Source: Closterium sp. Naga37s-1
Lineage: Eukaryota; Streptophyta; Zygnematophyceae; Desmidiales; Closteriaceae
Length of the DNA stretch: 64,000 bases
Direction: 5' to 3'
Assembly (NCBI GenBank): GCA_947471745.1
Contig: CANJKZ010000523.1
Location: forward strand, 74,501-138,500
Shown: positions 1-12,688 of the stretch, piece after piece
Position numbering within the stretch: position 1 is the first letter of the stretch
How the letters are laid out: the number at the start of each line of letters is the position of its first letter
Notes under the pieces: model-generated
Database searches by the model: none
Told to the model about the DNA's origin: nothing
The model's input: the letters and a program-made list of their open reading frames with translations, nothing else
Translations under genes and position numbers: made by a program

Positions 1-940
1 AATGCTCTTGCCGGCCACTCTGGAGAGTTGCGATGCTCTTGCCGGCAACTCTAGAGAGTTGCAATGCTCTTGCCGGCCACTCTGGAGCGTTGCGATGCTC
101 TTGCCGGCCACTCTGGAGCATTGCGATGCTCTTACCGGCCACTCTGTAGCGTTGCGATGCTCTTGCCGGCCACTCTGGAGCATTGCGATGCTCTTGCCGG
201 CCACTCTGGAGCGTTGCGATGCTCTTGCCGGCCACTCTGGAGCATTGTGATGCTCTTGCCGGCCACGCTAGAGCGTTGCAATGCTCTTGTCAGCCACTCT
301 GGAGCGTTGCGTTGCTCTTGCCGGCCACTCTAGAGCGTTGCAATGCTCTTGCCGGCCACCATGGAGCATTGCAATGCTCTTGCCGGCCACTCTGGAGCGT
401 TGAAATGCTCTTTCCGGCCACTCTGGAGCGTTGCAATGCTCTTGCCGGCCACTCTATAGCGTTGCAATGCTCTTGCCGGCCAGTCTGGAGCGTTGCAATG
501 CTCTTGCCGGCCACTCTGGAGCGTTGCAATGCTCTTGCCGGCCACTCTAGAGCGTTGCAATGCTCTTGCCGGCCACTTTGGAGCGTTGCAATGCACCTAC
601 CGGCCACTCTGGAGCGTTGCGATGCTCTTGCCGGCCACTCTTGTGCGTTGCCATGCTCTTGCCGGCCATTCTGGAGCGTTGCAATGCTCTTGCCGGCCAC
701 TCTGGAGCGTTGCTATGCTCTTGCCGGCCACTCTGGAGCGTTGCTATGCTCTTGCCGGCCACTCTGGAGCGTTGCAATGCTCTTGCCGGCCACTCTAGAG
801 CGATGCAATGCTCTTGCCGGCCACTGTGGAGCGTTGCATTGCTCTTGCCGGCCACTCTGGAGCGTTGTGATGCTCTTGCCGGCCACTCTAGAGTGTTGCA
901 ATGCTCTTGCCGGCCACTCAGGAGCGTTGCAATGCTCTTG
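1..940. repeat. 31-bp minisatellite array (about 30 copies)
   Basis: The unit ATGCTCTTGCCGGCCACTCT followed by GGAGCGTTGCA/G recurs every 31 bp from the window start, with scattered point changes. 31 is not a multiple of three and the unit has no stop codon in several frames, so long open frames on both strands are artefacts with a 31-codon period. The array probably extends left of the window. It meets the 181-bp satellite at about 940, where both share CTTG. Confidence 0.95.
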
Positions 941-3900
941 TCTGGGCCTATTACCAAGCCAGCAAGGGCGTGGGAGGGTTGCGAGCATCATCGGTCATCG
1001 GCTCTCGCGAACGAAGAGCGCCCGCTGCACTTCCTGCACATGTGCGGATCCTTCCGCGTTTTGGGGGTGGAAGCGCTCGTTCCGAGCGTTTTTCTTCCGC
1101 CGGGTCATGTGGCTGCGCTTGACTGGGCCTATTACCAAGCCAGCAAGGGCATGGGAGGGTTGCGAGCATCATCGGTCACCGGCATTCGCGAACGAAGAGC
1201 GCCCGCTGCACTTCCTGCACATGTGCGGATCCTTCCGCGTTTTGGGGCTGGAAGCGCTCGTTCCGAGCGTTTTTCTTCCGCCGGGTCACGTGGCTGCGCT
1301 TCTCTGGGCCTATTACCAAGCCAGCAAGGGCGTGGGAGGGTTGCGAGCATCATCGGTTATCGGCGCTCGCGAATGAAGAGCGCCCGCTGCACTTCCTGCA
1401 CATGTGCGGATCCTTCCGCGTTTTGGGGGTGGAAGCGCTCGTTCCGAGCGTTTTTCTTCCGCCGGGTCCCAAGGCTGCGCTTGTCTGGGCCTATTACCAA
1501 GCCAGCAAGGGCGTGGGAGGGTTGCGAGCATCATCGGTCATCGGCGCTCGCGAATGAAGAGCGCCCGCTGCACTTCCTGCACATGTGCGGATCCTTCCGC
1601 GTTTTGGGGGTGGAAGCGCTCGTTCCGAGCGTTTTCCTTTCGCCAGGTCACGTGGCTGCGCTTGTCTGGGCCTAAAACCAAGCCAGCAAGGGCGTGGGAG
1701 GATTGCGAGCATCATCGGTCATCGGCGCTCGCGAATGAAGAGCGCCCGCTGCACTTCCTGCACATGTGCGGATCCTTCCGCGTTTTGGGGGTGGAAGCGC
1801 TCGTTCCGAGCGTTTTTCTTCCGCCGGGTCACGTGGCTGCGCTTGAATGGGCCTATTACCAAGCCAGCAAGGGCGTGGGAGGGTTGCGAGCATCATCGGT
1901 CATTGGCGCTTGCGAATGAAGAGCGCCCGCTGCACTTCCTGCACATGTGCGGATCCTTCCGCGTTTTGGGGCTGGAAGCGCTCGTTCCGAGCGTTTTTCT
2001 TCCGCCGGGTCACGTGGCTGCGCTTCTCTGGGCCTATTACCAAGCCAGCAAGGGCGTGGGAGGGTTGCAAGCATCATCGGTCATCGGCGCTCGCGAATCA
2101 AAAGCGCCCGCTGCACTTCCTGCACATGTGCGGATCCTTCCACGTTTTGGGGGTGGAAGCGCTCGTTCCGAGCGTTTTTCTTCCGCCGGGTCACGTGGCT
2201 GCGCTTGAATGGGCCTATTACCAAGCCAGCAAGGGCATGGGAGGGTTGCGAGCATCATCGGTCATCGGCGCTCGCGAACGAAGAGCGCCCGCTGCACTTC
2301 CTGCACATGAGCGGATCCTTCCGCGTTTTGGGGGTGGAAGCGCTCGTTCCGAGCGTTTTTCTTCCGTCGGGTCACGTGGCTGCGCTTGACTGGGCCTATT
2401 ACCAAGCCAGCAAGGGCGTGGGAGGGTTGCGAGCATCATCGGTCATCGGTGCTCGGGAATGAAGAACGTCTGCTGCACTTCCTGCACATGTGCGGATCCT
2501 TCCGCGTTTTGGGGTTGGAAGCGCTCGTTCCGAGCGTTTTTCTTCCGCCAGGTCACGTGGCTGCACTTGACTGGGCCTATTACCAGCCAGCAAGGGCATA
2601 GGAGGGTTGCGAGCATCATCGGTCATCGGCGCTCGCGAACGAAGAGCGCCCGCTGCACTTCCTGCACATGCGCGGATCCTTCCGCGTTTTGGGGCTGGAA
2701 GCGCTCGTTCCTAGCGTTTTTCTTCCGCCGGGTCACGTGGCTGCGCTTCTCTGGGCCTATTACCAAGGCAGCAAGGGCGTGGGAGGGTTGCGAGCATCAT
2801 CGGTTATCGGCACTCGCGAATGAAGAGCGCCCGCTGCACTTCCTGCACATGTGCAGATCCTTCCGCGTTTTGGGGCTGAAAGTGCTCGTTCCGAGCGTTT
2901 TTCTTCCGCCGGGTCACGTGGCTGCGCTTGTCTAAGCCTATTACCAAGCCAGCAAGGGCGTGGGAGGGTTGCGAGCATCATCGATTATCGACGCTCGAGA
3001 ATGAAGAGCGCCCGCTGCACTTCCTGCACATGTGCGGATCCTTCCGCGTTTTGGGGCTGGAAGCGCTCGTTACGAGCGTTTTTCTTCCGCCGGGTCCCGT
3101 GGCTGCGCTTCTCTGGGCCTATTACCAAGCCAGCAAGGGCGTGGGAGGGTTGCAAGCATCATCGGTCATCGGCGCTCGCGAATCAAAAGCGCCCGCTGCA
3201 CTTCCTGCACATGTGCGGATCCTTCCACGTTTTGGGGGTGGAAGCGCTCGTTCCGAGCGTTTTTCTTCCGCCGGGTCACGTGGCTGCGCTTGAATGGGCC
3301 TATTACCAAGCCAGCAAGGGCATGGGAGGGTTGCGAGCATCATCGGTCATCGGCGCTCGCGAACGAAGAGCGCCCGCTGCACTTCCTGCACATGAGCGGA
3401 TCCTTCCGCGTTTTGGGGGTGGAAGCGCTCGTTCCGAGCGTTTTTCTTCCGTCGGGTCACGTGGCTGCGCTTGACTGGGCCTATTACCAAGCCAGCAAGG
3501 GCGTGGGAGGGTTGCGAGCATCATCGGTCATCGGTGCTCGCGAATGAAGAACGTCTGCTGCACTTCCTGCACATGTGCGGATCCTTCCGCGTTTTGGGGT
3601 TGGAAGCGCTCGTTCCGAGCGTTTTTCTTCCGCCAGGTCACGTGGCTGCACTTGACTGGGCCTATTACCAGCCAGCAAGGGCATAGGAGGGTTGCGAGCA
3701 TCATCGGTCATCGGCGCTCGCGAACGAAGAGCGCCCGCTGCACTTCCTGCACATGCGCGGATCCTTCCGCGTTTTGGGGCTGGAAGCGCTCGTTCCTAGC
3801 GTTTTTCTTCCGCCGGGTCACGTGGCTGCGCTTCTCTGGGCCTATTACCAAGGCAGCAAGGGCGTGGGAGGGTTGCGAGCATCATCGGTTATCGGCACTC

Positions 3901-4158
3901 GCGAATGAAGAGCGCCCGCTGCACTTCCTGCACATGTGCAGATCCTTCCGCGTTTTGGGGCTGAAAGTGCTCGTTCCGAGCGTTTTTCTTCCGCCGGGTC
4001 ACGTGGCTGCGCTTGTCTAAGCCTATTACCAAACCAGCAAGGGCGTGGGAGGGTTGCGAGCATCATCGATTATCGGCGCTCGAGAATGAAGAGCGCCCGC
4101 TGCACTTCCTGCACATGTGCGGATCCTTCCGCGTTTTGGGGGTGGAAGCGCTCGTTCC
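941..4158. repeat. 181-bp satellite array, left block (about 18 monomers)
   Basis: Monomers of 181 bp run head to tail. Each holds the landmarks GGGCCTATTACCAAGCCAGC, CTGCACTTCCTGCACATGTG and CGCTCGTTCCGAGCG. Blocks 2037-3121 and 3122-4158 are nearly identical at a shift of 1085 bp, six monomers less one base (the deletion in CCAGCCAGC near 2584 and 3669). This is a higher-order repeat. Open frames of 73 to 207 codons here have a 181-bp period and are not genes. The monomer length suits a centromeric or heterochromatic satellite, but that is inference. Confidence 0.95.
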
Positions 4159-4288
4159 TGTCAGAAGAACGAACGAGTATGAATGAACTAGCAGCAAGAT
4201 GGGTACAAGTAGCAAACCCTAATTGGGTTGTACCCCATATGGGCTACCCCACTATAGCCTACACAATAAGCAGCATATAAGTTTGACA
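4159..4288 (-). repeat. Copia C 3' LTR (130 bp)
   Basis: Begins TGTCAGAAG and ends TTTGACA, giving TGTC/GACA termini. It aligns along its whole length with the two 130-bp LTRs of copia D at 33630 and 40688. The purine tract of the minus strand (ATGGGGGTG) lies just inside, at 4289-4298. Confidence 0.9.
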
Positions 4289-4517
4289 CACCCCCATAGG
4301 CAAAGTGGGGGAGAACAAGAGGTCACAAGACCGGTCAAGAAAAGCAAAGCAAGCTCAGGGTGGATCACGAAGTCACCACGCATTCTGAGCACAAGCAAAT
4401 GGCCACAAGGCCAGTTCACATGCAGAGTTATATAAAACAGAACAAGCAGTACAGTGATCACAACCTAGCAAGTGTAAGCATGCAGGTATAAGTATATAGA
4501 TCACAGTACAAGCAAAG

Positions 4518-7500
4518 TCAAGAAGTGAGCAAGTGAGGCCAAGTAGGTACAAGGCCTAGAACAGTACAGAAACGCTGATGATCACAAGGCTGAAGTGCCT
4601 TGGTGAAGATATCAGCGGGGTTGGCCCGAGAGGCCACGTAAGCAAGACGAAGCTGACCACGCTGCTGCAACTCTCGAGCAAGGAAGTAGCGCAGAGCGAT
4701 GTGCTTCGTTCTGTGCTCCAGTCTGTGCTCCGGACACAAGGTAGTCATGGCCTTGTTGTTGACGTACAGAACTGGAGGAGAACGAGGCGGCTCTCCCAAG
4801 TCAGTCAGCAGGTAGGTGAGCTAGCGTAACTCCTGTGCAGCCATGGCCCCTGTGTAGATCTCAGCCTCACAACTGGAACTGAGAACAGAAGACGAGCGGG
4901 TAGACCGCCACGAAACAGAGCCGGAGCCAAGGCTGAAAGTGTAACCCTGTGACGACCGCTGCGTAGCCAGGTCGTCAACCCAAGAAGCGTCTGCGTGACC
5001 AGTGAGGACAACTCGAGCCCGTCCTCCAAGCACGAGCCCCATGCCCGACGTACTGCACAAGTAGCGCAACACCCTCTTAGCGGCCTCCTAGTGCTCTGGT
5101 CGGTGTCTCCTGGGCGCAACGTAGCGTGCCAGGATGCTAAGAGGGTAAGCAAGGTCAGGTCGAGTGCAGGTCATCAGGTACATGAGGCAGCCCACAAGCT
5201 CTGGATACGGGCCACTTGGCTCTACGGACTCATCCGAAGGCAGAGCTGAGAGCGAGTGACCGGTAGGCAGAGAAGTGGACTGAGGCGAGGATTACGTGAA
5301 GCGGAAGCGCTGAAGGACCTGCTGCACCATGTGTGACTGAGTCAAGGTAATGGTGCGCTGTGCTCTGTCCCGGGTGATCTGCAAGCCAAGATAGCTGCGC
5401 AGCTCACCCAGGTCTGTGCACGTGTGTCTCTTCTGCAGCTCCGACTTCACGTGGGCCAGTCCCTCAGTGTCAGCAGTGGCAAAGACCAAGTCGTCGACGT
5501 ACACGAGGATGTAGAACGGCGGCAGAGAAGTGTCGGTGCGTAGAAACAGCGACGGGTCAGCAGTCGAAGGAACAAACCCAAGAGCCGCAAGCGTCGTCCC
5601 CAGTGTGTCATGCCACTCGCGAGGCGCCTGGCGGAGACCGTAGACTGGCCGCCGGAGGCTCCACTGGGTACATGCAGGAAACGACCCAGTGAAGCCAGGT
5701 GGGCAGCGCAGCCAGATCTCCTCGTGCAGGCTGCCCTGTAGGAAGGCTGTGCTGAAGTCAAGAGAGTGAAGCTCGTAGTCACGCTGAGCGGCGACGTGCA
5801 GCAGCACCCGAAGAGTAGTTATCTTCGGGGTAGGGGAGAAGGTCTGGAAGAAGTCAACTCCCTGTCACTGAGTGAAGCCTCGTGCAAGGTAACGCGCCTT
5901 GAAGACAGGCGGAGAACCCGGCGGCCGCTTCACCCTAAAAATCCACATGCCATCGACTATGTTCGCCCCAGGAGGGGGAACTGCGTCGACGTAAGTGCCT
6001 GTGGACTTCCAGGATGCCATCTCTGCGTCCATGGCTGTCTGCCACTCAGAGGAGTAGGGACCCGTAATCGCCTCTTCGTAAGAGCGCGGGGTCGGGATGT
6101 CTGGTGCATCCGGGTCTTTCTCAGGTGCAATCAGCATGGACACGAGATGCGGTAAAGCAGCTGCAAAACACTCAAACTCCTCCTGCCTGTCCTCAAGGAC
6201 GTTCATGCCAAGAGCACTCACCCCCGACGGACGGAGGACAGACAGACTCAGACTCAGCAACAGTACTAGCGGCGTAGTCGAGGCGACAAGCGGCAGCAAA
6301 GTCAACAAGCTCAGCAACTAGGGCAGACGCAGCAGTGGACTCAAACGAAGAGTCAGTGATAACAGTGGCTAGAAGACGAGTGACAGTAGGACTGGCAGCA
6401 CGAGCAAGGTCTGACGGCGGGTCAGCAACGTCAGGAAGAGAGGACGCAGGAGGAGAGGGCAGAGGGACACGCTGTGGAACAGAGGAAGGGCGGAGTGCCA
6501 TCTGGTGCGTGACGGGGACAGGAGGAGGACGCGGACGCGGAACACGACGACCAGTGCGTACAACGCGAACAGGCGACGCAGGACGAGACTCAGGCTCACT
6601 ACGCTCCGCAAGACCTCCTGTCGGCCCAGTGTAAGGAGAAGGAGCAGGCAGTGGGGAGGCTGGCTGTAACTGCGACTGCGACTGGTCAGGCGGTGGACAC
6701 AATAAGGGAGGAGGAAGGCCAGTAGAAGGCGGGAGACCAAGAACCTACTGAAGCAGTGGAACAAAGTACGGTCGCGGCCGCACAGTGCCTCCAGAACCAG
6801 CACCGACAGCACTAGCACCCCCAGGGCCAGCACCTCCAGCTCCAGGGTCTCCAGCTCCAACTCCAGCAGCACCACCAGCTCCAGCTTCAGTGCCTCCGGC
6901 TCCAACGCCTGCAGCACCTCCAGCTCCAGCAGCTCCAGTACCTCCAGCAGCTCCAGCTCCAGCTCCTCCAGCTACAACACCTGCAGCACCTCCAGCTCCA
7001 GCAGCTCCAGTACCTCCAGTACGAGCACCTCCGGGACCAGCAGCTCCAGCTCCTCCAGCTCCAACGCCTGCAGCACCTCCAACTCCAGCAGCTCCAGTAC
7101 CTCCCGTACGAGCACCTCCGGGACCCGCGGCTCCAGCACCTCTAGCAGCTCCAGCTCCAGTGCCTCCAGCAGCTCCAGCTCCAGCAGCTCCAGCACCTGC
7201 AGCACCACCAGGTCCAGCAGCTCTAGTACCTCCAGTACGAGCACCTCCGGGACCAGCGGCTCCAGTACCTCCAGCACCTCCAGGACCAGCAGGTCCAAGG
7301 CCTACAGCTCCAGGGCCTCCAGCGGAAGGCCCCCCAGCTCCAGCAGCGCCACTCTGAAGACTCCAACGCTGAGCAAACCACTCGCGCAGCTGCGGTGGAG
7401 AGAGAGGCTCCCGCCGGGACGAGGCACCTGGAGAACCTCCAGTAGACAAAGTACCTCCAGGCGCAGCACGCTCAGGCTCAGCACCCCCAAGCTCAGCACC

Positions 7501-8732
7501 CCCAGGCTCCGCACGCTCAGGCTCAGCACCCCCAAGCTCAGCACCCCCAGGCTCCGCATGCTCAGGCTCAGCACCCCCAGGCTCCGCACGCTCAGGCTCA
7601 GCACCCCCCGGCTCCACACGCTCAGGCTCAGCACCCCCAAACGCAGCACCCCTAGCAGCACCAGAGTCGACAGCTACCTCGACAGGCTCGACAGGGTCTA
7701 CCTAAGACACGGCGTGAGGTGGGGTGGTAAAACTGCCAGCCAGGCGCGTCAGGGGGAAAACCAAGGAAGACGCAGGGAATGGCGCGGGCGGAAAGCTTGT
7801 CCGCGGACGTATCGTGGACAAAGGCACGAGAACCCCAGACCCGGAACACCGACGCATCGCCAATCTCCCCCGTCCAACGCAGTGTAGGCGAAGTCTCCGG
7901 CAAGGAGACACGGGGCCAGAGGTTGAGCTGATGCGCAGCGTACCGGACCGCAAACGGCCACCGAAAATAGGGGGCAGCTGCATGGATCATGGAGGTACGA
8001 GCGACCTCCATGACTAAGCCAATGCGGCGCTCAGCAACCCCATTCTGCTGCGGAGAGGCCGGAAGCGTGAACGACTGGAGAATGCCCTCCCCACGACAAA
8101 ATTCCCCGCAAGAGGTCGGAGGAAAACTCACCACCTCTGTCAGAGTGCAGACGCAGGACTGGAAGGTCCGTGTGGAACCGCTCGCGGAGCTGGAGACGGA
8201 CTGCGCGGATCCAAGGGATCAAAACATCAGGGACCTCCCCCTTGCTGCGCAAGGGGAAGACCGTGGTGTAACGCGAGTAGTTGTCGACGACCAGCAGAAA
8301 GTAGTGCTCGCGGCCCTGTCCACGGACGCGGGCTGGGCCCCACACGTCCATGTGGAGAGTCTGCAGGGGAGCAGTCGTCGGGGGAAACGAGGAGGAGTGA
8401 GGAGCGGCACGCTGCCGCCCCTCAACACAGGGAAGGCAGGGAGGGGCAGGCGAGGGTGGGAGGGGAGGCAGAGTCCTGGGAAGACCAGAGACTAGGACAC
8501 GGGAGTGCATGCCACGGAGGCGCTGCACTGAGGGGTGACCAAGACGGTGGTGCCAAAGGAGGGTCTGGTGCGACAGAGCGCGACACGAGCAGGGGGGCGC
8601 TAGCTTACCTGACGCAAACGCAGATGCAACTACCTGAGGAGACACAGTAGTCAGTGTGTACAGACTCGAGCCAGGCGCACGGGTGAACGTGGCCAGGTGC
8701 CGGCCAGTCCGGGAGCACGTACAGATCGCCAC
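4518..8732 (-). pseudogene. Copia C pol remnant (RNase H, RT, integrase)
   Basis: Reading on the minus strand from 8732 down: the GAG-pre-integrase motif LWHHRLGHPSVQRLRG, the integrase core (HMDVWGPARVRGQG, then SPQQNGVAERRIG in another frame near 8060), a Pro/Ala/Gly/Glu linker rich in AEPGG units (6745-7617), RT pieces (5865-6317 with WIFRVKRPPGSPPVFKARY; 5292-5807 with YILVYVDDLVFA) and RNase H (4821-5072 and 4518-4799, ending with the typical IFTKAL motif). The pieces lie in different frames with stops between them. It cannot make an intact polyprotein. Gag and protease are absent. Confidence 0.88.
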
Positions 8733-8739
8733 ACGCTGT

Positions 8740-11700
8740 CACCAAGCCAGCAAGGGCGTGGGAGGGTTGCGAGCATCATCGGTCATCGGCGCTCGCGAAT
8801 GAAGAGCGCCCGCTGCACTTCCTGCACATGTGCGGATCCTTCAGCGTTTTGGGGCTGGAAGCGCTCGTTCCGAGTGTTTCGTGGCTGCGCTTGTCTGGGC
8901 CTATTACCAAGCCAGCAAAGGCGTGGGAGGGTTGCGAGCATCATCGGTCATCGTCGCTCACGAATGAATAGCGCCCGCTGCACTTCCTGCACATGTGCGG
9001 ATCCTTCCGCGTTTTGGGGCTGGAAGCGCTCGTTCCGAGCGTTTTTCTTCCGCCAGGTCACGTGGCTGCACTTGTCTGGGCCTATTACCAAGCCAGCAAG
9101 GGCGTGGGAGGGTTGCGAGCATCAACGGTCATCGGCGCTCGCGAAGAAGAGCGTCCGCTGCACTTCCTGCACATGTGCGGATCCTTCCGCGTTTTGGGGC
9201 TAGAAGCGCTCGTTCCGAGCGTTTTTCTTCCGCCGGGTCACGTGGCTGCGCTTGTTTGGGCCTATTACCAAGCCAGCAAAGGCGTGGAAGGGTTGCGAGC
9301 ATCATTGGTCATCGGCGCTCGCGAATGAAGAGCGCCCGCTGCATTTCCTGCACATGTGTGGATCCTTCCGCGTTTTGGGGGTGGAAGCTCTCGTTCCAAG
9401 CGCTTTTCTTCCGCCGGGTCACGTGGCTGCGCTTTTCTGGGCCTATTACCAAGCCAGCAAGGGCGTGGAAGGGTTGCGAGCATCATCGGTCATCGGCGCT
9501 TGCGAATGAAGAGCGCCCGCTGCACTTCGTGCACATGTGCGGAGCCTTCCGTGTTTTGGGGCTGGAAGCGCTCGTTCTGAGCGATTTTCTTCCGCCGGGT
9601 CACGTGGCCGCGCTTGACTGGGCCTATTACCTAGCCAGCAAGGGCATGGGAGGGTTGCGAGCATCATCGGTTATCAGCGCTCGCGAACGAAGAGCGCCCG
9701 CTGCACTTCCTGCACATGTGCGGATCCTTCCGCGTTTTGGGGGTAGAAGCGCTCGTTCCGAGCATTTTTCTTCCGCCGGGTCACGTGGTTGCGCTTGTCT
9801 GGGCCTATTACCAAGCCAGCAAGGGCGTGGGAGGGTTGCGAGCATCATCGATCATCGTCGCTCGTTTTGGGGCTGGAAGCGCTCGTTCCGAGCGATTTTC
9901 TTCCGCCGGGTCACGTGGCTGCGCTTGTCTGGGCCTATTACCAAGCCACCAAGGGCGTGGGAGGGTTGCGAGAATCATCGGTCATCGGCACTCGCGAACG
10001 AAGAGCGCCCGCTGCACTTCCTGCACATGTGTGGATCCTTTCGCGTTTTGGGGCTGGAAGCGCTCATTCCGAGCGTTTTTCTTCCGCCGGGTCACGTGGC
10101 TGCGCTTCTCTGGGCCTATTACCAATCCAGCAATGGCGTGGGAGGGTTGCAAGCATCATCGGTTATCGGCGCTCGCGAACGAAGAGCGTCCGCTGCACAT
10201 CCTGCACATGTGCGGATCCTTCCGCGTTTTGGGGCTAGAATAGCTTGTTCCTAGCGTTTTTCTTCCGCCGGGTCACATGGCTGCGCTTGTCTGAGCCTAT
10301 TACCAAGCCAGCAAGGGCGTGGGAGGGTTGCGAGCATCATCGGTCATCGTCGCTCACGAATGAAGAGCGCCCGCTGCACTTCCTGCACATGTGCGGAGCC
10401 TTCCGTGTTTTGGGGCTGGAAGCGCTCGTTCTGAGCGATTTTCTTCCGCCGGGTCACGTGGCTGCGCTTGTCTGGGCCTATTACCAAGCCAGCAAGGGCG
10501 TGGGAGGGTTGCGAGCATCATCGGTCATCGGCGCTCGCGAACAAAGAGCGCCTGCTGCACTTCCTGCACATGTGCGGATCCTTCCGCGTTTTGGGGGTGG
10601 AAGCGCTCGTTCCGAGCGTTTTTCTTCCGCCAGGTCACGTGGCCGCGCTTGACTGGGCCTATTACCAAGCCAGCAAGGGCATGGGAGGGTTGCGAGCATC
10701 ATCGGTTATCAGCGCTCGCGAACGAAGAGCGCCCGCTGCACTTCCTGCACATGTGCGGATCCTTCCGCGTTTTGGGGCTGGAAGCGCTCGTTCCGAGGGT
10801 TTTTCTTCCGCCGGGTCATGTGGCTGCGCTTGTCTTGGCCTATTACCAATCCAGCAAGGGCGTGGGAGGGTTGCGAGCATCATCGGTCATCGGAGCTCGC
10901 GAATGAAGAGCGCCCGCTGCACTTCCTGCACATGTGCGGATCCTTCAGCGTTTTGGGGCTGGAAGCGCTCGTTCCGAGTGTTTCGTGGCTGCGCTTGTCT
11001 GGGCCTATTACCAAGCCAGCAAGGGCGTGGGAGGGTTGCGAGCATCAACGGTCATCGGCGCTCGCGAAGAAGAGCGTCCGCTGCACTTCCTGCTCATGTG
11101 CGGATCCTTCCGCGTTTTGGGGCTGGAAGCGCTCGTTCCGAGCGTTTTTCTTCCGCCGGGTCATGTGGCTGCGCTTGTCTGGGCCTATTACCAAGCCAGC
11201 AAAGGCGTGGGAGGGTTGCGAGCATCATCGGTCATCGGCGCTCGCGAATGAAGAGCGCCTGCTGCATTTCCTGCACATGTGCGGATCCTTCCGCGTTTTG
11301 GGGGTGGAAGCTCTCGTTCCGAGCGCTTTTCTTCCGCCGGGTCACGTGGCTGCGCTTTTCTGGGCCTATTACCAAGCCATCAAGGGCGTGGGAGGGTTGC
11401 GAGCATCATCGGTCATCGGCGCTCGCGAATGAAGAGCGCCCGCTGCACTTCCTGCACATGTGCGGATCCTTCCGCGTTTTGGGGGTAGAAGCGCTTGTTC
11501 CGAGCGTTTTTCTTCCGCCGGGTCACGTGGCTGCGCTTGTCTGGGCCTATTACCAATCCAGCAAGGGCGTGGGAGGGTTGCGAGCATCATCGATCATCGT
11601 CGCTCACGAATGAAGAGCGCCCGCTGCACTTCCTGCACATGTGCGGATCCTTCAGTGTTTTGGGGCTGGAAGCGCTCGTTCCGAGCGTTTTTCTTCCGCC

Positions 11701-12688
11701 GGGTCACGTGGCTGCGCTTGTCTGGGCCTATTACCAATCCAGCAAGGGCGTGGGAGGGTTGCGAGCATCATCGATCATCGTCGCTCACGAATGAAGAGCG
11801 CCCGCTGCACTTCCTGCACATGTGCGGATCCTTCAGTGTTTTGGGGCTGGAAGCGCTCGTTCCGAGCGTTTTTCTTCCGCCGGGTCACGTGGCTGCGCTT
11901 GTCTGGGCCTATTACAAAGCCAGCAAGGGCGTGGGAGGGTTGCGAGCATCATCGGTCATCGGCGCTCGCGAACGAAGAGCGCTCGCTGCACTTCCTGCAC
12001 ATGTGCGGATCCTTTCGCGTTTCTGGGCTGGAAGCGCTCATTCCGAGCGTTTTTCTTCCGCCGGGTCACGTGGCTGCGCTTCTCTGGGCCTATTACCAAT
12101 CCAGCAATGGCGTGGGAGGGTTGCAAGCATCATCGGTTATCAGCGCTCGCGAACGAAGAGCGTCCGATGCACTTCCTGCACATGTGCGGATCCTTCCGCG
12201 TTTTGGGGCTAGAAGAGCTTGTTCCGAGCGTTTTTCTTCCGCCGGGTTACGTGGCTGCGCTTGTCTGGGCCTATTACCAAGCCAGCAAGGGCGTGGGAGG
12301 GTTGCGAGCATCATCGGTCATCGGCGCTCGCGAAGAAGAGCGTCTGCTGGACTTCCTGCACATGTGCGGATCCTTCCGCGTTTTGGGGCTGGAAGAGTTT
12401 GTTCCGAGCGTTTTTCTTCCGCCGGGTCACGTGGCTGCTCTTGTCTAGGCCTATTACCTAGCCAGCAAGGGCGTGGGAGGGTTTCGAGCATCATTGGTCA
12501 TCGGCGCTCGCGAATGAAGAGCGTCCGCTGCACTTCATGCACATGTGCGGATCCTTCCGCGTTTTGGGGCTGGAAGCGCTCATTCCGAGCGTTTTTCTTC
12601 CGCCGGGCCACGTGGCTGCGCTTGTCTGGGCCTATTACCAAGCCAGCAAGGGCGTGGGAGGGTTGCGAGCATCATCGGTCATCGGCGC
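8740..12688. repeat. 181-bp satellite array, right block (about 22 monomers)
   Basis: Same monomer and orientation as 941-4158. Variant monomers mark a looser higher-order pattern. A short monomer with GAGTGTTTCGTGGCTG occurs near 8875 and again near 10975, and a GCGAAGAAGAGCG variant near 9140 and 11065. The two segments are spaced about 2.1 kb apart, with one monomer lost in the second. One monomer near 9865 lacks about half its length. Adjacent monomers around 11590-11950 are almost identical, a sign of recent local duplication. Confidence 0.94.

Larger units (their letters stand above)
4159..8739 (-). mobile_element. Copia C: 5'-truncated Ty1/Copia element in the satellite
   Basis: The 3' LTR (4159-4288) is complete, and minus-strand RNase H, reverse transcriptase and integrase remnants follow. 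The element stops at 8739, in the protease-integrase interval, where satellite resumes (CACGCTGT then CACCAAGCC). Protease, gag, primer-binding site and 5' LTR are missing. No target duplication is seen (GTTCC on the left, CACCA on the right), and about 60 bp of satellite monomer are missing at the junction, so a deletion or recombination removed one end. Same family as copia D. Confidence 0.9.

Noticed and set aside
1..940. Possible CRISPR array
   Set aside because: The 31-bp units are contiguous with no spacers, and the DNA is eukaryotic.
6745..7617. 290-codon AEPGG / Gly-Ala protein on the minus strand as a separate gene
   Set aside because: It is the linker between integrase and RT of copia C, matching copia A, D and E at the same place.
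1..12688. Dozens of open frames of 70-420 codons in the satellites
   Set aside because: They repeat with 31- or 181-bp period on both strands and in several frames; periodic stop-free sequence explains them fully.
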